This document shows positions 43,301 to 52,300 of a stretch of 64,000 nt of DNA, in pieces. The stretch covers positions 2,014,402 to 2,078,401 of the forward strand of contig PTFA01000017.1 in NCBI GenBank assembly GCA_003342895.1, in the 5' to 3' direction. The stretch is from Casuarius casuarius. Taxonomy: Eukaryota; Chordata; Aves; Casuariiformes; Casuariidae. Below the pieces are notes generated by a model. It searched no databases. It was not told the DNA's origin and saw only the letters and a program-made list of their open reading frames with translations. Both the position numbers and the translations under genes were made by a program. Within the stretch, counting starts at the first letter, position 1; the number at the start of each line of letters is the position of its first letter.

Positions 43301-46300
43301 CAAGTCAACATCATCATTAAGTGTTACGTAAAAGATTGGAATCATTAAGCAATTTCTGTTAGTACGGATGTTGGACATGCCAAGAAATCAGCAGGAGCCC
43401 AACTGTTGAAAGTACATGTGATTTGTAATTAGTCATATTTAAATTTAACAATTCCCATAAAAAAGGTATCTCGCTTATTTTGTGCTTTGCTTGCTGAAAC
43501 CTCCCAACCCTATTCTTCCTCTCCCCAAAATAAATGAAGTCATTTACTTATTTTAAGTAAATGAAAATCAGAAAAATGACATTCGGTCAAGACTTCCCAA
43601 AGAAATTCTGCATTTTAGGTTCACCATTATATACACCATAGAGATCTGAGTTCTAGAGTGTAGGTCCTTGGCACCTGAAAATAAGTCTTCCTTTATGCTA
43701 TGTCAAACTGGGGACATGTATCTTGGGACACACCATTTTTCTCTCTCTCACTCACCTTTTTTTTTTGTCATGCACATCTGGATTTGTTCAGTATTCAGTT
43801 TACATGGGTCTCCTTGGTGTGCATGGGTGAGCGTTTTTCAACTTAATACGTAACTTGGAAATTTGGCATTTAGGTGCTGAAGTAGGTGTTTGAGGGGGTT
43901 GTTTTGTTTCATCCCCCTACTGTCTTCTCCCNNNNNNNNNNNNNNNNNNNNNNNNNNNNNNNNNNNNNNNNNNNNNNNNNNNNNNNNNNNNNNNNNCCCC
44001 CCCCAATAAACTGAATATCTTCTGCTCCCATTGGAAGTCAACCACTTTCTCAGTGATATGGTGAGCAAACCTTAGTAGTGACCTGCCAAAGAAATCATTA
44101 GTATTTGAAGGATGCTCCTATTTAAAAACAAGCACAATCCCTGGTCTTCTGTCTTCTTTCCCTTGCCTGTACACACACATGCACGTACTCTCAATGCAAA
44201 CTGAATTAAGCTTCCCTTTTTGGGTATTTTTCACCCTCAGCAGGGAATTTTGGAGGAAAAAAAAGGAGGGTGGAGATTCTAAGGGAAGAAAAGTAACAAA
44301 GACATAACATTGAGCTGAGTTGATTTTTGTGGGGAGATGGGCATCTCTTCTCGTCCTGAGAGCAGTGGGTACGGAGCACACCTGCAATCCTCACGGCTCC
44401 CTGGCTGCCCCTGCCCAGCGCAGGCGCTGGGATCACTGCAGAGCTCACACGGCTCAACCGGGGGTGGCAGCCGGGAGCTACGGGAAGGGCTGCGGCCCTC
44501 CCTGCTGCTGTGGCTCTCCTGCAGCCTCTTTGGCCTTTGGCCGAGCATTTGTTTCTGGAGCAATCAGGCAGTATTAGAAAGGATGTAGCCCGCCTTGCTA
44601 GCCGCACTGGGAGCAACAGGGTTTCTGTCTCCTGCCGGGGAAGCTACAGTTGTCTTCTGCGTGCCCCCCCCCCCCACCTCCCTCTGTCCTCTTCTTGTGG
44701 AGGAGGTGGTGGGCCGCCTCGAGACGGCAGGAGGAGGTGATCCTGCTGCGGAGACATTGGCGCTGTGGCGGGAAGTGAGTGCAGCATTGGCCATGGATGT
44801 TAGCAGAGCTGGCAACTGCTGTGAACCCTGTTTACTGGTGAGGGCAGGGAACAGCAAAATGGCTCCAGCCGTGTGTCTGCTTCGCTGCGCTGGAGTTGTG
44901 GCGAGCCGTGGTGGCTGCCACGGCCGTCTCCAAAGGGAGGCTCAGGAGCCTAAGGCAGGTTGTGGCCCAGCAGTTGCTGCACTCTCAGGTGCAGTTTACT
45001 CTGCTGTTTCCCTCGCCTCAGTTTCCTCGGCTTTGCCCCCATCTTCCCATCCTGTCTATATTCTTCTTCCTTCTGATAATAAAAGCAGCTCAGATCAAAT
45101 TGCAGCCCTTACTCTTGGGACAGCAACTTTCAATTTTCTGTGCTGCTGAGAAGCCTTGAACCAGTTTTGACAGTGACATACATTTTTTCATTTCAGTGAC
45201 TGTTTAACCTCAGCCATTTGACCATCAATCATGTACCGTGGAGTATGTCAGAGCTTTCTGAACAGCTTCAACTTCTAGCACTCTTCCTCCCCTGCCTCCT
45301 GGCTCCTTCAAGCAATTTCTAGTGACAAACATCAAAAACCTTTGTGATATTTTAGCTTCATGGATATGTGACAGAAATCCTTCCTCCTTACCTTTCCTAT
45401 CACACAGCTGCAAATAGGCAGTCAGAATTATAGGAAGCTCTGAGCATCTGATACATATATATATTTTTTTTCTTCTTGCTTTCAAGATGAATTGGAGTGG
45501 AACAAGAGACTTCCTTCAGGCTTGTCCCAAAAGAGAGAATTCTTATTGAGGGCAAGGGGACATGCAGGCGAGGCAGATACCTAGGAGGTCAGAGAAGGAG
45601 CAAATTTAGGTCCATTAGCACAATCTGGCAGATGCAAGGAGAGAGGAGGCAGGTAGAAGACTGCTTTCTGATTAGAGGAATAGCTGTGGTGGAACAGCTG
45701 GTGGGAACCTGCTGGATTGAGAAAGGCCCTTTAAACAGCTGTATAGCCAGGTGTATGGCTTCAGGAGACCAGCACCAAGTGTGTGTATGTGGGGGAGAGA
45801 GAAAGAGAGAGAAATATTTGGTAACAAAATGTCATTTCCATATTAGTATCTATCTGCTTTGCTGTCTTTGGGTTCAGCAGTTATCTAATTTATACCTTTT
45901 AATGTTTATGTATATAAGGATTTTGACGTCTATTGCTGCTTTCTATCAGCAAGGCTACATCTGCCTCAGCCACTTAGCCAAATGAGGTCTTGACATCATC
46001 AAAGACGATCATGGGCTGTAATTTTAAGAGCGTCACCCTTTCCTGCCTAGTTCCATTACGTGTTTTATAATGTTTGTTCCCAGATTACAGTCGTAATACG
46101 TCTCTTCCCCTGCCGATCCACGGAGAACAGGCTGGCAGTAGCAGCAGTGAGCATGGGTCTGTTTCGCCAGACTCTGACATACAGCATGACATGTTTTTCG
46201 AAAGGCCGAAGAGATCCATGTCAGAGATTCAGACAAAGCATCACATTTCCCATTTATTAAGGTAAAGTGTTTGGTTTTGGCTTGACACCAGTGATGCTTG

Positions 46301-49300
46301 TGTGCATTTAATTCATGGGTTTTTTTTTCTAATCTGAAGGCAATTGTTGCACATAAAGAGTAGGTAAGCAGGTGTGTTAAACAGCAAGTACATTGCATAA
46401 ACAAGGTACCGGTTGATTTAAGTGTGGTTTATATGTAACTAATGAATAGCGATTCTCTCTCTTCTGAAGGTTTCCACGTATTTATGTACTTTTTTCCAGT
46501 GAATAAATGTCAGTTTTCCTATTGACTGAAAGGATATTGAATCAGGAGTAAGTGGAAGAGTTCCTCCTTTCCAAGTACTCATGAAAAAACTTGGGAAAGG
46601 GGCAGCAGGAACATCGTTCTGCTGATCAGAGAGCACGAAATACTTCCAAATTAATGTGTTACAATATGGGGCCAGAAGAAAAGCATAGTTATCTCAGTCC
46701 AGGGTTTTCAGCTTTCCTCCCAAAAACTGAACCAGTGCTGAGTGACTTCAGTGCCAGTTCCTCAGTAGGATGAAATCAGAATGGTCCCCTCGGTTTCAGG
46801 GAGGAAGGCTGGCTGAGGATCTGAACTGTCTTCTCTCTCCAAATTAGTGTTCGACAGCCTGGTCAATCTGTTGCTGTTATTTAACCCATTTTCTAACCTC
46901 TTAACTATCCCTACTCACCTGTGGCAGTACTGACATATTGCTAATGCTGCGGTCTTTCTTTGTGTTTGGCCCTGCTGCTGCCCCAGCACGCCTGACGAGA
47001 GCTTGGTCTCGGAGGACAGGAATGCGTCTCCTTCCATGGAGGACAAGGATTCGGGCCTTTTTCTGCTGAGGAAGGACAGCGAACGCCGAGCCATTCTGTA
47101 TAAGATTCTTAAAGAAGAACAGAATAAAGTTGCTTCAAATTTGCAGGATTGTATTGCACAGGTAATTTCACTTCAGCACTACTTTTTCTGCTTAAAAAGG
47201 AAAATTAAAAATCAGGTAGTCGGTATCATTCCTTTTTCTGAAGACTAGTAAATGAAGGTGCTAGCAGTTTTAAATTAGTAGGAGTTTACCTTTCTGCCAT
47301 TCAGGTTTACACTGGCCCTCGTGTTTGATGGCCTGTGAACTTTTAACTGCTTGGATTGTTCCTTCTGGATATCTTAATCTCTGAAATACGTAAGCCTTTT
47401 GCTGTTTTCTGAATGGATGGCAGACCCCATCTTCTGCCTGCTGCTGGGCTCTTTTTTTGGCAGAGTAGTAATTACTTTGCAGGTATTCCAGAGGGCTTGC
47501 GAGGAGGGGTTGTGGGGTTTTTTTCTTTTTTTTTAAAGGATATAGAAATGGAACACCAGCTAGTAATAGATTTTGTTAGCAAAACTACAGATAATTCAAA
47601 ATATACGTAAACTAGGTACAGTACATTAACCTTTAAAAAGCTAAGGCAGATTTCTGCAGAGGGAAAAGCCGACTGTAAAGAGAAGCAAGAAAAAAGCTTG
47701 TGTTCCGTGACCCTGAGCTGTGGGTGTTGGGAAGGGTTAATCTGTAGCAAGGACATGCCACACACAGGTAACAGAGTTGATTGTTTAGCCTTTTCTTCCT
47801 AACATCTGCTTATAATGTGCCACTAACATGATATATTTTTACAAGAGCTGGTAGGGCCCCTCCAACTGCTGGGGTGAGCCCCAGCCGAGGCCAGCACTGG
47901 GAGTTGGCACAGGGTTTGCTTCTCCCTCTAGCTTGCTTCCCCTGCAGGCCCCGTACCAGGGCTTAGCCGCTTGCCTCTGGCCCCAGGGCTCCTGTTTAGC
48001 TTTACTGGCCTCGAGCAAAGGGCCTGCAGGCTAAGGCTGGGGAAGTGAGTAGGGGCAAATGTCTGCTCTGCTCTGAACTTAAATTACAGCATAGCTCATA
48101 GCCTTACAGAGGACTAAAATTCATATGAGATACCTTAGTCAGAACCAAGTTTGGAACCAGGGTTCTAAATATTTTCCAGGATAAGGAAGGATTATTTAGT
48201 AACAGCAAGTCCTACCTCAGTCGCCAGCTGTTTTGCGGCACTGCTCAAATGTTCTCTATCATCTCCTACCCATAATTTCTGTAATACTTCTCCCTTTGCC
48301 TTATAATTATACAGGTTTGTTATTCTCACATGCAGTACTTGGGTGGCTCTGTGTGAGGGTTATGGACTGCAGATCATCAAATGAACCCTTGAGGCCTATC
48401 ACTATGTAACCTTAGAACTTTTTCTGACTTCTGATAAATGTGTGTATAAACATAATGCTTTGCCTAACGACATCAGATGTCTGCATAATTAGATGTAAGG
48501 TCACATTCAGCTTACTCTAAGGATAGCATTTACAAAAATGCGGGTCTCTCATCAGCCCACTCTGCTGTTTTTATGGAGGAGTGCTACCCTCTGCAGTACA
48601 CTGGAGAAATGTACAGATCTTACCTGGAACCTCTTCCCTTTGTGACAGCCACAGTATCAATAGACTTAACGCCTACTTTCCAAAAATAGAATTAATGTAA
48701 AAAAAAAAAAATACGAGTTAGAAAAAGATAGACAATAAAAGCTCTGAAGAAACAAAACTTTTGTGATTTCTGTGCATAGCTGTGAAATACAAGTGTGCAA
48801 AGCTAAAAATTGTAAACCTAAATATACTGATGCTACTAATTAGTTGTTTACAAATCAGGAATTTACTTAATATACATTCCTTGCCACTTCTCCAGAGTTC
48901 TGAAGAACTGCAACTTTCAGTAACCCACATCAAGCAAATTATTGGGATTTTAAGGGACTTCATACGCTCTCCTGAGCACAGAGTGATGGCTTCTACCATA
49001 TCTAAGTTGAAAATAGATTTGGACTTTGACAGCACTTCCATCAATCAGATTCATCTGGTGCTGTTTGGATTCCAGGATGCGGTGAGTTCTTGGCTTAGCA
49101 CAGAGGGAGAGGAATTCTTCCCAGACAAACCTCACCCCAGGTGTTTGTAGCTTCCCCACTCTTCCTCACGCAGTCTTGACTTCATCCCTGTTCCTGCTGA
49201 ACAGCCATTTGCTGTCTCAGGTCTGGCCTCTGTGCCTGTTGGGAAAGGTGGGAGGGTATGGTGTCGCGGCCTGAAAGGAGTCATTTAGGATGACCTCCCT

Positions 49301-52300
49301 CCCCTTGGGACCAATGACCAAGTTTGTGATGCTCTTGGACTGAATTAAGGTGAAACAACACCAGCCAACCAGTTTTATGATTTATTAACACAAAGATAAG
49401 GCATGTGGTTAAATATGATAATTCAATGGCGGTTACTTCAACTAGATAGACAAGTCCCGTGCCACACGTTTCGAACAGATCTTACCAACATTCAGTGGCG
49501 GTTACTTCAACTAGATAGACAAGTCCTGTGCCACACGTTTCGAACAGATCTTACCAACATTCAGCAAAAGAGAGAGAAAAAAAGAGAGAGAGAGAGAGAG
49601 AAAGAGAGAGAAAAAGATATCACCACCCGTGGATCCAGCGGCGTCCCGTTGGTCCTCTTCCTTTGGGAGTCTTGGCGGTGGGGGGGTCCTGTTTGGTGGT
49701 GGGTGGGTCCTCCACTTAGCTTTGGGTGGTGCCCTTTTTATAAAAGTCCAAGTCCCAGAATCTCTGCCCATTTCCAAGAAATCTCATGCATATGCATGGT
49801 GGACATGATGCGGCGTGGTCTGGTTCGGCGCAGGCTCAGTGTGTCCCACGTGGTCATAGCATCTCGGTCCTGTTTCCACCAGAAACAGATGGCTTGCTTG
49901 TACAATGGGAAAAACACTATCTCAGTCCTGTTTCCGCCGGGAGCAGACGAAAATGGATGACCTGGCCATAGCTATGGCCTCCTGCAGAATTTGCAACGTG
50001 TGCAGCAAAGTTCATATCTTAGGTACCAAGAAATGTTTAGGGCAAAAGTTCACTTATCTGTCCTCCACATAAGGGCACTATGGAGTAGGTAAGGCTTCAG
50101 TGGCAGATCATATGGAGGACTAGGAAAAGAGAAAATGCATTTGAAGGTCAGGTTTTGCCTGGAGGCCCTGCAACCACCGATGCTAAAAATGCCCTTGGGC
50201 AAAGAGGCAGCGTGGGGTTGTCCCAGGAATCAGACAAGCTCTGCCAAGGTGGCGTGTCCCGGCACATGGGAGCGGATGCAGAGCCCCTGTGTGCCGGAGC
50301 CTCAGTGAGCTCCCAGGTGGGCCATGAGGCCAAGTGGTGCTTGAGGGGCTGCCCGTGGGCTAACAGCAAGTGCTAATGTCGGTGCTGGCTCCTACATCAA
50401 TTCCCTGTTGTACCTCTCTTTGTAGTGAAGAGGGGGCTTGAATGTTACAGTCCAGGTAGAGTTTGAGTGCTGTAGCCTAAAAATGTCAAATCTGTTGATT
50501 AGACTTTCAAGGGTGAGGAGTCTTTACTGAGTCTTGCAGTTGCTACTGTATAATACTTTCATTATTGAAAAACAAGATTTTTCTCTCCTAAGGTATAAGC
50601 AAATGTCATTTGCTGTTCCTTTGACTTGCTTATTTCTTTATAGGTGAACAAAGTATTAAGGAACCACTTAATAAGGCCCCACTGGATGTTTGCAATGGAT
50701 AACATCATTCGCCGCGCAGTCCAAGCAGCAGTCACTATTCTTATTCCAGGTAAGTCAAAACAGCTGAACACAGTCTGAGGGGAAAGGGAAAAGGCTGTTT
50801 CTATATCAGAGATAGAGCAAATGCAACAGTTTAGATGTTTAAATTTAATCTGTCAGCAAGTCATTAACTGCACTCCATGTGTCACTACATCAAAGGCTTG
50901 TACTTGCAGTACAAAAGCACCTAACAGGTACATTTCCAGTGGTTCTGCACCACCAGTGTGGTCGTGCTATTAAAAAAAAAAAAAAAAAAAAGGCAAATTT
51001 TGTCCAAGCTGAAGCATTGCTAATAAGAAACAAACTATTTCGTACCACACTTTAATGAAACTCAAGGTGGATAACTATGCAGAGGTCTAGTTATGTATTC
51101 TGAAAAAATGACTACTGAACACTGGAATGTGCAGAGAAGGGGAAGGGACAGTGTGTTTATATGAGGAGGAATATGATTTTGGCCTATATGTTGGTAATAG
51201 GAAAAATCACCACCAAGGAGGAGGCTATATGACTATGAACTGTCTAGGAGTAAGTCTGTCTATCTATTTGGAAATTTCCAGGTAGTTTGGTAACTCTTTG
51301 AAGTGCTGAGTCCTCTCCAGTGTGAGACTATTCTGAGCAGACTTACTGATGGTGAGCCCTTTCAGTTCAAAGTGGCTATGGCTTTCTAACCAAATCGGCC
51401 GGATTTTTTTTTTTTTTTCCAAGACTTCACTAGTAGGAGAAAGATGGAAAACTGTTCTTCATGGAAAGGGCAGCACAGACCAAGAGAAGTGAGGTTAGAA
51501 ATGCTACCCAGAAAAAAAAGGAACGCTTTGGCCTAGGGCAGTAAAGGGGAAGCAGCTCTTTTTTTCCCCCCTTTTTTTTTAAAAAAAAAGCTTTAGATGT
51601 TTCTCATTAATTTTATTAACCATTTTATTATTCACTTCATTAATGTTCTACTGCATCACAAGCATATTTGTCAAAAGAGTCTCTCTTTTGTAATCTACAG
51701 CTACCTCTATTGGTAATTTACAGTAGAGCTACTATAGTGCCACTCACACTTATTGTAGAACTGATGCCATAAAAATCTATGGTCCTGGTAACATAAGACT
51801 TCTTTGCTACTTCCCCACCTATTATTGTAAGAAAGCACGTTGTGAAAAGAGTCTAGCTCCCCCAGGCCTGGGAATAAAGAACACTATACTACCACCAAAG
51901 ACAGGTTTGTCCAAAAAAAATTCTTACATTGTTTCATTTTTATCAGAGCTTCGAGCTCACTTTGAGCCAGTGTCAGAAACTGAAGGTGGGCACAAAGATG
52001 GTGATGAAGTGGAGGACAGTTACCAGCCCAGTGAACAAAATGGGACTGAGGATCCAGCTGTTAGGTCAGGCGTCAGCAGCCTCAGTTCTGTGGTGTCGCA
52101 GGAGGCTCAGCAACAGCTTAGCCTGGAGTTGAGCAGACTTAAACAAGAGACCTTAAGGTAACCTTCATGTAAAAACTGTGGATTTATTTCCAGGGAGTCT
52201 TTGAAATGCTCTGACATGTTTGCTACAGTGTCATGTAGATACATAATGTAAATACTCTCACCTAGTACAACCGCCTCATGTTAAAGCAGAACTTGCAGGA

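Larger units (their letters stand above)
43279..46083 (+). other. MAP3K15 intron, 2.8 kb
   Basis: Contains an assembly gap (43932-43996) in a C-rich stretch and a CpG-rich block (about 44337-44980). Otherwise ordinary intron. Confidence 0.65.
49262..50110 (-). mobile_element. Solo LTR of an endogenous retrovirus, 849 bp, with 5-bp target duplication
   Basis: The element runs TG...CA on either strand and is flanked by identical tatgg (49257-49261 and 50111-50115). Orientation is - because a TATAAAAA box (49735-49742) and then AATAAA (49381-49386) occur in that order on the - strand, at LTR-like spacing. U3 holds an imperfect 22-bp direct repeat spaced by 58 bp (49861 and 49919), resembling an enhancer repeat. 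The transcribed part contains a 69-bp tandem duplication and a GA/CT tract. No coding region is present. A 5-bp duplication is usual for ERVL-like elements, but the class is not proven. Confidence 0.82.
49082..50643 (+). other. MAP3K15 intron containing a solo LTR
   Basis: More than half of this 1.56-kb intron is the solo LTR. The remainder, at 50116-50643, is GC-rich at first and then AT-rich, with no recognised gene. Confidence 0.75.

Noticed and set aside
44595..45149. 184-codon open frame on +
   Set aside because: It sits in a CpG-rich intronic block with overlapping open frames on both strands, and its sequence resembles no known protein; GC content explains it.
47845..47880. Possible second CR1 tail (gggcccctccaac)
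   Set aside because: Only a dozen bases resemble the CR1 terminus and the typical upstream segment and tail are absent.
49403..49960. 185-codon open frame on +
   Set aside because: It runs through the solo LTR, antisense to it, and includes the tandem duplication and the GA tract; not a gene.
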